A stretch of 10,911 bases of DNA, taken from an uncultured Oscillospiraceae bacterium (lineage in GTDB: Bacteria > Bacillota > Clostridia > Oscillospirales > Oscillospiraceae). Location of the stretch: contig CAADUV010000386.1 of the NCBI GenBank assembly GCA_900752305.1, positions 1 to 10,911 on the forward strand, written 5' to 3'. Under the pieces are notes generated by a model that searched no databases, had not been told where the DNA came from, and saw nothing but the letters and a program-made list of their open reading frames with translations. Positions 1-6,763 of this stretch are shown here, piece after piece. The position numbers and the translations under genes were made by a program. Positions within the stretch are counted from its first letter, which is position 1. Each line of letters starts with the position of its first letter.

Positions 1-38
1 CACCGCTGGAACAGCGTTCACAAAAGGAGGAACCCGCA

Positions 39-1037
39 ATGTCTGCAAGCAAGCCGACCCTATATCTGGAGACCCACAGCACGGATCCGGCCTACAACCT
101 GGCCTTTGAGGAGACCGTGCTGAGAAACCGGCAGGATCGTCCCTACCTGCTGCTCTGGCAGAACGACAACACCATTGTGGTGGGACAGAACCAGAACACC
201 GCCGCAGAGATCGACCCCGATTTTGTGGAGAAACATCACATCCACGTGGTCCGGCGCACCACCGGCGGTGGTGCGGTGTACCACGATATGGGGAACCTGA
301 ATTACTCCTTCATCACCGATGTGGAGAACGCTGCGGACATGACTTATCAGCAGTTCACCCGACCGGTGGTGGAGGCGCTCCGGGGGTTGGGGCTGGATGC
401 GGAGGCGTCTGGCCGGAACGACATCCTGGTGGAAGGCCGTAAGGTCTCCGGTACAGCACAGCGCCTGTTGGGCAAACGGATGCTCTTCCACGGGACGCTG
501 CTCTTCGACTCCGACCCCAGCATGATCGCCGGGGCGCTGCGGGCAGACCCGGCTAAATTTGAATCTAAGAGCACCCAGTCCGTCCGGTCGCGGGTGGGCA
601 ACATCCGTGCCTTCCTGAAGGAGGATATGGAGCTGCCGGCCTTTTGGCAGTACCTGAAAAGGGCATTTGGCGGCGAAGGCTTGGAGACAGGCAGTTTGAC
701 GGCGGAGGAACTGGCGCAGGTGCAGGCGCTGAAGGAGCGCAAATATGACACCTGGGACTGGACCTATGGCCGCTCCCCCCGCTTCACCTTCACCAACAAG
801 CACAAGTGGCCCGGCGGCATCCTGGAAGTGGGGCTGCAAGTGACCAATGGCATCGTTACAGAGGCCCGTTTTTATGGGGACTTCCTGTCCCTGACCTCTT
901 TGGATGTGGTGGTGAACACTTTGCGGGGTGCGCCCTATCGTCAGGACGAATTGAAGCAGCGTCTCGCGGCGCTTCCGCTGGAGCGGTATTTCGGTACCAT
1001 CACTTTGCCGGAGATCTTGGACACGCTGTTCGCGTAA
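39..1037 (+). CDS. lplA: Lipoate-protein ligase A
   Basis: Cytoplasmic ligase that activates free lipoate with ATP to lipoyl-AMP and transfers it to the target lysine of lipoyl domains such as glycine-cleavage H-protein or 2-oxoacid dehydrogenase E2. The 332-residue protein carries the family signature RRTTGGGAVYHD at residues 72-83, GRND at 125-128, the KVSGTAQR block at 135-142 whose Lys135 is the expected catalytic lysine, and HGTLLFD at 151-157. Residues from about 245 to the end match the C-terminal accessory domain, so this is the full two-domain form, close to the length of E. coli LplA (about 338). The ATG is preceded by AAAGGAGG at a normal distance, which fixes the start. It is convergent with the decayed locus to its right and ends at a shared terminator. 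The gene upstream lies outside the window, so I cannot say whether lplA is part of a glycine-cleavage operon. Confidence 0.95.
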   Translation: MSASKPTLYLETHSTDPAYNLAFEETVLRNRQDRPYLLLWQNDNTIVVGQNQNTAAEIDPDFVEKHHIHVVRRTTGGGAVYHDMGNLNYSFITDVENAADMTYQQFTRPVVEALRGLGLDAEASGRNDILVEGRKVSGTAQRLLGKRMLFHGTLLFDSDPSMIAGALRADPAKFESKSTQSVRSRVGNIRAFLKEDMELPAFWQYLKRAFGGEGLETGSLTAEELAQVQALKERKYDTWDWTYGRSPRFTFTNKHKWPGGILEVGLQVTNGIVTEARFYGDFLSLTSLDVVVNTLRGAPYRQDELKQRLAALPLERYFGTITLPEILDTLFA

Positions 1038-1064
1038 AACGGACGGAAATCATATCAGTACAGC

Positions 1065-1108
1065 AAAAACACCCATTCATGATGACAGTGTCATGAATGG
1101 GTGTTTTT
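1065..1108. terminator. Bidirectional rho-independent terminator
   Basis: A perfect 18-bp inverted repeat (1065-1082 pairs with 1091-1108) encloses the 8-base loop TGACAGTG. The stem starts with five A and ends with a run of T, so a U-tract forms on either strand. It lies 27 bases after the lplA stop on the plus strand and just after the stop of the FMN-reductase remnant on the minus strand. It therefore serves both converging units. Confidence 0.93.
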
Positions 1109-1115
1109 TGTTCTA

Positions 1116-1432
1116 TCATCTGTGAAAGTTGGTGAAGATGGGCGCTTCCTTTGTCGGCAGTCCGAACTGTTCCCAGCCCAGCTGGAAGCTCTTCATCATG
1201 AAGGCCATGTTCCGTCCCAGGGGGCGCATGGTCTGCAAGCCCTCGGCGTTCTGGGACACGTCCTCGGCGCAGCCGCCGTAGACCATGTTCCAGTACTGGC
1301 TGGAGGCCACGGGAAAGCCTCCTGGATGGAGTACCCCCGGGCTTCCACCCCAGCCAGCGCAGAGGCTTCCTGGCTCTCCTTGGGTGCGATGCCCCCACGT
1401 TCTGGGCGAAGCGGGCGAATCGAGCCGCGCCG
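1116..1432 (-). pseudogene. 3' remnant of an NADPH-dependent FMN reductase / flavodoxin-fold oxidoreductase
   Basis: The last 64 codons (1119-1310) read cleanly and end at TGA 1118-1116. They include SSQYWNMVYG, EGLQTMRPLGRNMAF and the terminal TNFHR, which I recognise as the C-terminal part of the clostridial NAD(P)H-dependent FMN-reductase family (typical pattern SSQYWNMVHG, LQTMRxLGxNMA, TNFIR). Upstream of 1310 the frame is lost: the residues expected before it (IQEAFP) sit in another frame, consistent with one base missing near 1311-1313. A third frame around 1400-1432 reads RFAQNVGAS, like the KVGAS segment of the family. The N-terminal flavodoxin half is missing and is replaced by LysR-derived sequence. 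The left-hand coordinates are firm; the right boundary is approximate (about 1425-1440). No functional product is expected. Confidence 0.7.
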
Positions 1433-1964
1433 GATAGAGACGGCACAGCAGAAGGGCTCCCGGGACAGTTCCAGCCCGGCGCAGCTGCGCAGGTCCAGCA
1501 TGGTCTCGGCAAAGATGCCGGCTATGACATCGATGTGATTGCCGAAGTTTCCCAAAATCTCCCGGGCGTTTTCCGGGGTGTTTTTGAAGGGGACGATCTG
1601 GAATTTGATGTCCGGACAGCCCTCGTTGATCTTCGCCCAAAGCCCCATCAGCAGCTGTGTCGGCGTCATGGGAGAAGAGCCGATACGGATGACGTTGGAA
1701 TCCACCTGCATGGCGTTCTTCGCCCGGGTCACAGAGTCCCGGCAGTACTGGATGATATACTTGGCGTCCTGATACAGGGAACGTTCGGCTGAGGTCAGCG
1801 TCAGCCCGCGGTACTGCGGTCAAAGAGCTTCACGCCAAGGGACTCCTCCAGCAGGTTGATCTGCTTGATGACTGCCGTGGGCGTGATATAACGCTCCGCT
1901 GCCGCTTTGTTGAAGCTGCCTGCACCGGCTGCGTGGAGAAAGGTCTCCAGCTGGGATTGTACAT
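1426..1964 (-). pseudogene. 5' remnant of a LysR-family transcriptional regulator (frameshifted)
   Basis: This is the winged helix-turn-helix and part of the ligand-binding domain of a LysR regulator. It reads QLETFLHAAGAGSFNKAAAE, then a TPTAVIKQINLLEESLGVKL segment, then LFDRST. After a frame change it continues with GLTLTSAERSLYQD and the effector-domain stretch to about REPFCCAVSIRR near 1426. Two frameshifts are visible. The natural start ATG-TAC-AA at 1964 is one base out of frame with the QLETF frame, and the DRST frame hits TGA at 1803-1801 while the continuation GLTLT lies in the next frame. The last third of a normal protein of about 300 residues is missing, and the sequence runs directly into an FMN-reductase tail. 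A promoter (2000-2028) and a weak AAGGG ribosome site remain upstream. Indel sequencing errors could explain one shift, but not the missing domain. Confidence 0.8.
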
Positions 1965-1999
1965 GGAACTCACGCCCTTTCGCAGAGGCCGTTTTTGAT

Positions 2000-2028
2000 A
2001 TTGTATCGAAGGGACGATGGATTTTCAA
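2000..2028 (-). promoter_or_regulatory. Sigma-70-type promoter of the LysR remnant
   Basis: On the minus strand TTGAAA (2028-2023) and TACAAT (2005-2000) are separated by exactly 17 bases. This would start transcription near 1993, about 30 bases before the ATG of the decayed LysR gene. The promoter appears intact although the gene is not. Confidence 0.6.
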
Positions 2029-2057
2029 GGGGAGGGGCGGAATCTGTTTTCTGCAGC

Positions 2058-2086
2058 GAACCCCTCTGGTAAGACCAGAGGGGTTC
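2058..2086. repeat. Perfect hairpin upstream of the LysR-remnant promoter
   Basis: GAACCCCTCTGGT (2058-2070) is perfectly complementary to ACCAGAGGGGTTC (2074-2086) with a 3-base gap. The pairing extends outward to GCAG/CTGC (2053-2056 with 2087-2090) around one bulged C. Neither side is followed by a clear T-run, so a rho-independent terminator is not obvious. It may be a leftover terminator from a lost gene or a structured site. Confidence 0.5.
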
Positions 2087-2328
2087 CTGCGTAGGAGGGA
2101 TGAGAAAATGTTGTCCAAACAAACAGTTCGTGCAGCAATCGAAGGAAAGGGGGCAATGCATATTTCAGTAAGGGCGCATTTTGTGACAGTAGCTTTTTTA
2201 CGATTGGGTGCGAACCTTTTGTCTAAGGGAATTATACGAGAAAGTGCGGGAAATGGCAAATACAGATATATAATGGAGCTATAGGCTACAGAAATGGTGC
2301 GGAAAATGCAATTTCGAGGGAACGTGAA

Positions 2329-2361
2329 AAAGGCCGTTCACCCATTGGGTGAACGGCCTTT
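2329..2361 (-). terminator. Rho-independent terminator of the hydrogenase-maturation operon
   Basis: AAAGGCCGTTCACCC (2329-2343) pairs perfectly over 15 bp with GGGTGAACGGCCTTT (2347-2361) around a 3-base loop. On the minus strand the stem is followed by TTTTTC, giving a U-tract. It lies about 125 bases downstream of the hydF stop and is the first terminator after the leftward operon. Confidence 0.88.
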
Positions 2362-2486
2362 GATAGAAGGAAGAGGGCAGCAAAGACGCAAAGGAGCAAC
2401 ATAAATATAGGACTTTATTTGGGGAACGCATAGCGCATCTTGGCTTGACGATATGCGTGGTGCTGCGCGCTCTTTCTAGCAGGGAG

Positions 2487-3692
2487 TTATGGATGCAGCA
2501 GGGCGGCCAGGTCGGGGAAGGGCCCCAGAGAGCGGGCCAGGATGCCGTGCATCTGGGCGATGGCGATGCCGTAGTTGGTGATGGGCACGCGGCAGTCCAG
2601 ACTGTGGCGGATGCGGGAGTGCATCTCCCGTTCGTTGAGCATACAGCCGCCGCAGTGGATGACCAGGGCGTAGGGAGAGAGATCCTGGGGGAACTCCCGG
2701 CCGGAGGTGAAGTGGTAATTCAGGTCACAGCCGGTGTACTGTTTCAGCCAGTTGGGGAGCTTCTCCGTGCCGATATCCCCGCACTGCCGGTGGTGGGTGC
2801 AGCCTTCGGAGATGAGGACGCTGTCCCCATTTTGGAGCTTGTCCAGCATGGCGGCACCCCGAACAGCCTCGGTCAAGTTACCCTTGTAGCGGGCGAACAG
2901 GATGGAGAAGGAGGTGAGCAAAATGTCCTCCGGCGTGTCCCGATTGACGGCCTTGAAAGCCTGGGAGTCGGTGATGACCAGCTTGGGACGCTTGCCCAAA
3001 GCGGCTAGGGCGGCGGTCAGCTCGCTCTCTTTCACCACCACGTTGATGCCCCCGGCGTCCAGGATGTCCCGGATGACCTGCTGCTGGGGCAGGATGAGCC
3101 GTCCTTTGGGGGCGGCGGAGTCGATGGGGGTGACCAGGACCACCACGTCACCGGGGTCGATCAGGTCGGCCACCAGCCGTTTGGTGTTCTCCTGGGCACC
3201 GGCCAGGCGACCGATACGCTCTTTCAATTCATAGATGTTCTGGCCGGTCTTGGCGCTGACGGTGATCTCGTTGGGCTGACAGGGGAGCGGTGCGTCCAGC
3301 AGATCGGCCTTGTTGTAGACCACCAGGTAGGGGATGTTCCGCGTTTGGAACTGCTCTGTCAGCTGCCGGTCGTCCGGCTGCATCCCCAGGGTGCCGTCTA
3401 CTACTAGGATGGCCACATCGGTCTTGTCCAGCACCTGGAGGGCACGCTGGACACGCATCTGACCCAGGCCACCTACATCGTCAATACCTGGGGTGTCAAT
3501 GATAACCACAGGGCCGATGGGCAGCAGCTCCATGGCCTTCTGTACCGGGTCAGTGGTGGTGCCCTTCACCTGGGAGACCAGAGAGAGGGCTTGGCCGGTG
3601 ACAGCGTTGACAACACTGGATTTGCCCGCGTTGCGCAGGCCAAAGAAGCTGATGTGTACCCGTTCGCCAGAGGGGCGGTCATTCAGTCCCAT
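2487..3692 (-). CDS. hydF: [FeFe]-hydrogenase H-cluster maturation GTPase HydF
   Basis: Scaffold GTPase on which the [2Fe] subcluster is assembled before transfer to apo-hydrogenase. The 401-residue protein has an N-terminal Era/TrmE-like G domain: P-loop GLRNAGKS at residues 18-25, G3 DTPG at 66-69, G4 NKAD at 127-130 and VSAKTG near 145-150. A dimerisation region follows. The C-terminal iron-sulfur domain carries the HydF signature CTH (Cys298, His300) and HCGGC (His346, Cys347, Cys350). I chose the ATG at 3692 because GGAAGGAGG precedes it at the right distance and it gives the family length of about 400. A longer in-frame extension to 3851 would run through the end of hydG. It begins 16 bases after the hydG stop and is the last gene of the operon. 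Confidence 0.96.
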   Translation of the reverse strand: MGLNDRPSGERVHISFFGLRNAGKSSVVNAVTGQALSLVSQVKGTTTDPVQKAMELLPIGPVVIIDTPGIDDVGGLGQMRVQRALQVLDKTDVAILVVDGTLGMQPDDRQLTEQFQTRNIPYLVVYNKADLLDAPLPCQPNEITVSAKTGQNIYELKERIGRLAGAQENTKRLVADLIDPGDVVVLVTPIDSAAPKGRLILPQQQVIRDILDAGGINVVVKESELTAALAALGKRPKLVITDSQAFKAVNRDTPEDILLTSFSILFARYKGNLTEAVRGAAMLDKLQNGDSVLISEGCTHHRQCGDIGTEKLPNWLKQYTGCDLNYHFTSGREFPQDLSPYALVIHCGGCMLNEREMHSRIRHSLDCRVPITNYGIAIAQMHGILARSLGPFPDLAALLHP

Positions 3693-3708
3693 CGTGACAC
3701 CTCCTTCC

Positions 3709-5157
3709 TCAGAAGCGGAAATCGCGGCGGTTGGACGCCTTGATGTCAGCAATATGCTGGGTGGCCAGCGCCTTGACCTTTTCGTTGGTGATCTTGGCCA
3801 GCTCCCGCTCAATGAGGGCGTAGCCGGTCTGTTTGGTCTCCTCAGAGGCATAATCCACCAGGTATTCGGTCAGGGTCATCAGGGCGTTGGGGTGGCAGCA
3901 GTTCAAAATCTGGCCGCTCTTGCACAGGCTCATGAACCGGTCGCCGGTACGGCCTTCTCGATAGCAGGCGGTGCAGAAGGAGGGGATGAAGCCCATCTTC
4001 ATGAGCCAGTCCACCACCTCGTCCAGAGAACGCTGGTCGGACACATCGAACTGCTCGGAGTCGTGGGGGCGGATCTTTTCGGTGTAGCCGCCCACAGAGG
4101 TACGGGAAGCGCCGCTGATCTGGGAGATGCCCAGGTGGAGGGCCTTTTCTCGGACGGCTTCGCTTTCACGGGTGGAGATGATCATGCCGGTGTAGGGGAC
4201 GGCGATGCGGATGCAGGCGATGATCTTCTGGAACATATCGTCCGCCAGGCCGTTGTCGAACACGTCCGGGTCGATGTCGTCCGCTTTCTTGACGCGGGGG
4301 ACGCTGATGGTGTGGGGCCCCACGCCGTGGACGGCTTCCAGGTGCTCTGCGTGCATGAGCAGACCGGCGAACTCATACTGGTAGCCCTCCAAGCCGAACA
4401 GAACGCCCAGACCTACGTCATCAATACCGCCGTCCATGGCACGATCCATGGCCTCGGTGTGGTAGGCGTAGTCGTGCTTGGGGCCGGTGGGATGCAGTTC
4501 CAGGTAGCTCTTCTTGTTGTAGGTCTCCTGGAACAGGATGTAGGTGCCGATGCCGGCGTCCTTGAGCTTGCGGTAATTCTCCACCGTGGTGGCGGCGATG
4601 TTCACGTTGACCCGACGGATGTCGCCATTTTTATTGTGAATGGAGTAGATCGTGTGGATGCACTCCAAGATATATTCGATGGGATTGTTCACCGGATCTT
4701 CCCCGGCTTCGATGGCCAGGCGCTTGTGCCCCATATCCTGGAGTGCCATGACTTCCGCACGGACTTCCTCCTGGGTGAGCTTTTTCCGGGTGATGTGTTT
4801 GTTGACCCGGTGATAGGGACAGTAGACGCAGCCGTTGATACAGTAGTTGGACAGGTAGAGGGGGGCGAAGAGGACGATGCGGTTGCCGTAGAAGGCGTCC
4901 TTGATCTCCGCCGCCAGCTGGTACATCTGCTCCACCTTTTCCGGGATGTCGCAGGCCAGCAGGACGGAAGCCTCCCGATGGGTCAGGCCGGAACAGAAGG
5001 TGCCGTGGTCGGTCTTTTGGGGGCGTGCCTTTTCCAGCAGCGCGTCGATGAGGGCCACGTTGTGCTTGTTCTCTTCTGCGTAGCGGATGGTGTCCAGAAT
5101 TTCCTCGTGGTTGATGAATTCTTCTGCTTTGAGAGATTTGGGATTGTAGATAGCCAT
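3709..5157 (-). CDS. hydG: Radical SAM tyrosine lyase HydG (H-cluster maturation)
   Basis: Cleaves tyrosine by radical SAM chemistry to p-cresol and dehydroglycine, and makes CO and cyanide bound to iron for the H-cluster. The 482-residue protein has the SAM cluster motif CINGCVYC (CX3CX2C, Cys106, Cys110, Cys113). It also has the diagnostic C-terminal CX2CX22C motif (Cys395, Cys398, Cys421) that holds the auxiliary cluster where the Fe(CO)(CN) synthon is built. This C-terminal motif separates HydG from its relative ThiH. An ATG three codons earlier (5166) overlaps the ribosome site; AAAGGA lies 8 bases before the ATG at 5157, so I prefer MAIYNP as the N-terminus. It is 67 bases after hydE and 16 bases before hydF, and so probably cotranscribed with both. 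Confidence 0.96.
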   Translation of the reverse strand: MAIYNPKSLKAEEFINHEEILDTIRYAEENKHNVALIDALLEKARPQKTDHGTFCSGLTHREASVLLACDIPEKVEQMYQLAAEIKDAFYGNRIVLFAPLYLSNYCINGCVYCPYHRVNKHITRKKLTQEEVRAEVMALQDMGHKRLAIEAGEDPVNNPIEYILECIHTIYSIHNKNGDIRRVNVNIAATTVENYRKLKDAGIGTYILFQETYNKKSYLELHPTGPKHDYAYHTEAMDRAMDGGIDDVGLGVLFGLEGYQYEFAGLLMHAEHLEAVHGVGPHTISVPRVKKADDIDPDVFDNGLADDMFQKIIACIRIAVPYTGMIISTRESEAVREKALHLGISQISGASRTSVGGYTEKIRPHDSEQFDVSDQRSLDEVVDWLMKMGFIPSFCTACYREGRTGDRFMSLCKSGQILNCCHPNALMTLTEYLVDYASEETKQTGYALIERELAKITNEKVKALATQHIADIKASNRRDFRF

Positions 5158-5224
5158 AATAAACATCCTTTCTTATGGAGCAGAAGCCTTAGGGCAACTT
5201 TTCCGTCAGAGTGTTGGGGGACGG

Positions 5225-6271
5225 TCACGCGGTGCGCATATCCCCCCGGTCGGTGACCAAATGATAGTGAATGGTGTCCATCCGCCGAGCCAGGCAGCCA
5301 CGGCACTGGGCGGATTCTTCGCCGGTACAGATCTTGTTGTCGTACAGGGCGTATTTTTTTCGCACTGCCACCGGAGACAGGTTGGGCATGACCACGTTGC
5401 CGCCGGCCAGGATGCCCTTTTCCCGCCCGATAGGGTCTAGGGTGCCCAGGGCGGTGGTGGCAGGGAGAAGAAGATTGGGGCGCATAAGGCGGAGGAGGGA
5501 GAGCAGATAACAGGTCTGGTCCACCCGCCCGGCCGGTTCCCCACGGAACTGGGTGTCATGGTGGGGGATGAAGGGGCCAATGCCGCACATATGGGGTTGG
5601 AAGGTCTCGATAAATTTCAGGTCTTTGGCCAGACAGGCAGAGGTTTGGTAGGGAGAGCCAACCATGAAGCCGCAGCCTACCTGGAAGCCGATGTCCTTCA
5701 AGTCCTGGAGGCACTGCATCCGGTGTGCAAAGGACATGGAAGCGGGGTGGAGCTTCTCATAATGAGCCTGGTTCGCCGTCTCGTGGCGGAGCAGGTAGCG
5801 GTCTGCACCGGCATCGAACATCTGCTGGTACTCCTCCCGGCTGTACTCGCCCAGGGAGAGGGTCACGGCGCAGTCTGGGTAGCGCGCCTTGATGGCGGAC
5901 ACCAGGGCGCAGACCCGGGGGACGGGGAGGATGCCCTCGCCCCCTTGGAGGACGAAGGTGCGGAAGCCCAGCTGGTAGCCCTCGGCGCAGCAGGTGAGAA
6001 TGTCCTTGTCGCTGAGCAGGTAGCGCTGGCAGGCTTGGTTGGACTTGCGGATGCCGCAGTAGTAGCAGTCGTTGCGGCAGTAGCTGGTCACCTCGATGAG
6101 GCCGCGGAGGAAGATGTCCGTACCGTAGATCGCCTGCCGGACGGCTGCCGCCCGTTGGGCGGCGTACGTCCGGGTCTCCTCGCACTCCGCCTCAATGAGC
6201 GTCTGATACTCAGCCAGCGTTAAGCTGTGCTGCTGAGCCAGACGGTCGATGAGGGCGATGGCGTCAGTCAT
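5225..6271 (-). CDS. hydE: Radical SAM maturase HydE (H-cluster maturation)
   Basis: Radical SAM enzyme acting after HydG in building the diiron subcluster; published work shows it uses the HydG-derived Fe(CO)2(CN)-cysteine complex as substrate. The 348-residue protein, of normal family length, has the SAM motif CRNDCYYC (CX3CX2C, Cys65, Cys69, Cys72) followed by GIRKSN. A YQLGFRTFVLQGGEG segment matches the SAM-binding GGE region of BioB-like radical SAM proteins. Near the C-terminus Cys315, Cys323 and Cys326 (CTGEESAQCRGC) form the CX7CX2C motif, the optional second cluster site found in only part of the HydE family. Its start codon overlaps the end of the TM1266-family gene by 8 bases and has no strong ribosome site of its own, which points to translational coupling. 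Confidence 0.95.
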   Translation of the reverse strand: MTDAIALIDRLAQQHSLTLAEYQTLIEAECEETRTYAAQRAAAVRQAIYGTDIFLRGLIEVTSYCRNDCYYCGIRKSNQACQRYLLSDKDILTCCAEGYQLGFRTFVLQGGEGILPVPRVCALVSAIKARYPDCAVTLSLGEYSREEYQQMFDAGADRYLLRHETANQAHYEKLHPASMSFAHRMQCLQDLKDIGFQVGCGFMVGSPYQTSACLAKDLKFIETFQPHMCGIGPFIPHHDTQFRGEPAGRVDQTCYLLSLLRLMRPNLLLPATTALGTLDPIGREKGILAGGNVVMPNLSPVAVRKKYALYDNKICTGEESAQCRGCLARRMDTIHYHLVTDRGDMRTA

Positions 6272-6521
6272 GGCCGATCACATTGGAATAGGCGATCTTG
6301 ACGCTGACGTTGGGGATGTTCCCCAGCTTGCCAGCCAGAGAGGAGATCACGTCCTGGGGAGCGTCCACGGCAATGGAGATGATGTGGATGCCGCGCTTGG
6401 GGTAGGGCAGACCCATACGGCCGATGATATATGCGCTGACATCATGGAGCACGGTGTTGAGCGAGGGAACGGCATCGGGCTGCTCAATGATGATGGCTAA
6501 TACGGCGACTCTGGTTTCCAT
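6264..6521 (-). CDS. TM1266-family iron-only hydrogenase system regulator
   Basis: An 85-residue protein starting METRVAVLAIIIEQP, with HDVSAYIIGRMGLPY in the middle and VKIAYSNV at the end. It matches the small TM1266 family (putative iron-only hydrogenase system regulator, an ACT/NikR-C-like fold) that is routinely encoded beside hydE, hydG and hydF. There is no DNA-binding domain in the sequence, so any regulatory action must be indirect or by ligand binding; the molecular role is not established. The ATG at 6521 has AAGGAGG 9 bases upstream. A 15-codon extension would start inside the terminator hairpin at 6556-6586 and is rejected. Its stop overlaps the hydE start. Confidence 0.88.
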   Translation of the reverse strand: METRVAVLAIIIEQPDAVPSLNTVLHDVSAYIIGRMGLPYPKRGIHIISIAVDAPQDVISSLAGKLGNIPNVSVKIAYSNVIGHD

Positions 6522-6555
6522 TCTAAAATACCTCCTTGTTGAATGAATGGGCAAA

Positions 6556-6586
6556 AACCGCCTCACGCAGGGGATGTGAGGCGGTT
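6556..6586 (-). terminator. Intra-operon terminator between hydA and the TM1266-family gene
   Basis: AACCGCCTCAC (6556-6566) pairs perfectly with GTGAGGCGGTT (6576-6586) around a 9-base loop. On the minus strand the stem is followed by TTTTTG, which fits an intrinsic terminator. It lies 178 bases after the hydrogenase stop and only 34 bases before the next start codon, leaving no room for a separate promoter after it. Maturase expression would then need read-through or a promoter upstream of the hairpin (6587-6763), where I found no convincing one. Confidence 0.8.
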
Positions 6587-6763
6587 GTTAGAACCGACGG
6601 AATGGGTGTTTGACAGATAGTAGGGAAGTAGGAGTGAAAAAGGAAGTTCAACGATTCCCAAAAAGGAGAGGTGAGTTTGGTCAAACATCGATTTCGTCAG
6701 GGAACAGCGTTCTATCACGGAACCTCCGTCCGTTGGGGGGACTGCGGTAAGAGGGGGCAGTCC

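Larger units (their letters stand above)
1965..2486. other. Gene-poor spacer between the LysR remnant and hydF
   Basis: About 520 bases without a convincing gene on either strand. It holds the promoter at 2000-2028, the hairpin at 2058-2086 and the hydF-side terminator at 2329-2361, each listed separately. Open frames crossing it lack ribosome sites that fit and any family resemblance. In 2090-2328 and 2362-2486 I see nothing that I can name. Confidence 0.6.

Noticed and set aside
60..839. 259-codon open frame on the minus strand
   Set aside because: Antisense to lplA, which carries all ligase motifs and a strong ribosome site.
1907..2284. 125-codon plus-strand frame in the spacer
   Set aside because: Begins antisense to the LysR remnant and runs through a promoter and a hairpin. 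No family resemblance in its unique part.
3693..3851. Longer N-terminus for HydF
   Set aside because: The extra 53 codons lie over the 3' end of hydG, are low-complexity, and the ATG at 3692 has a strong ribosome site and gives the family length.
3493..5256. 587-codon open frame on the plus strand
   Set aside because: Lies antisense to hydG and the 5' part of hydF, both with full motif sets. Its composition is that of a frame shadow (valine/glycine/aspartate/histidine rich), and no ribosome site or family signature is seen.
5558..6223. 221-codon open frame on the plus strand
   Set aside because: Antisense shadow of hydE with no motif or ribosome site.
6739..6763. 7-bp hairpin GGACTGC/GCAGTCC just after the hydA stop
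   Set aside because: Short stem followed by C-rich rather than T-rich sequence on the minus strand, so I do not call it a terminator.
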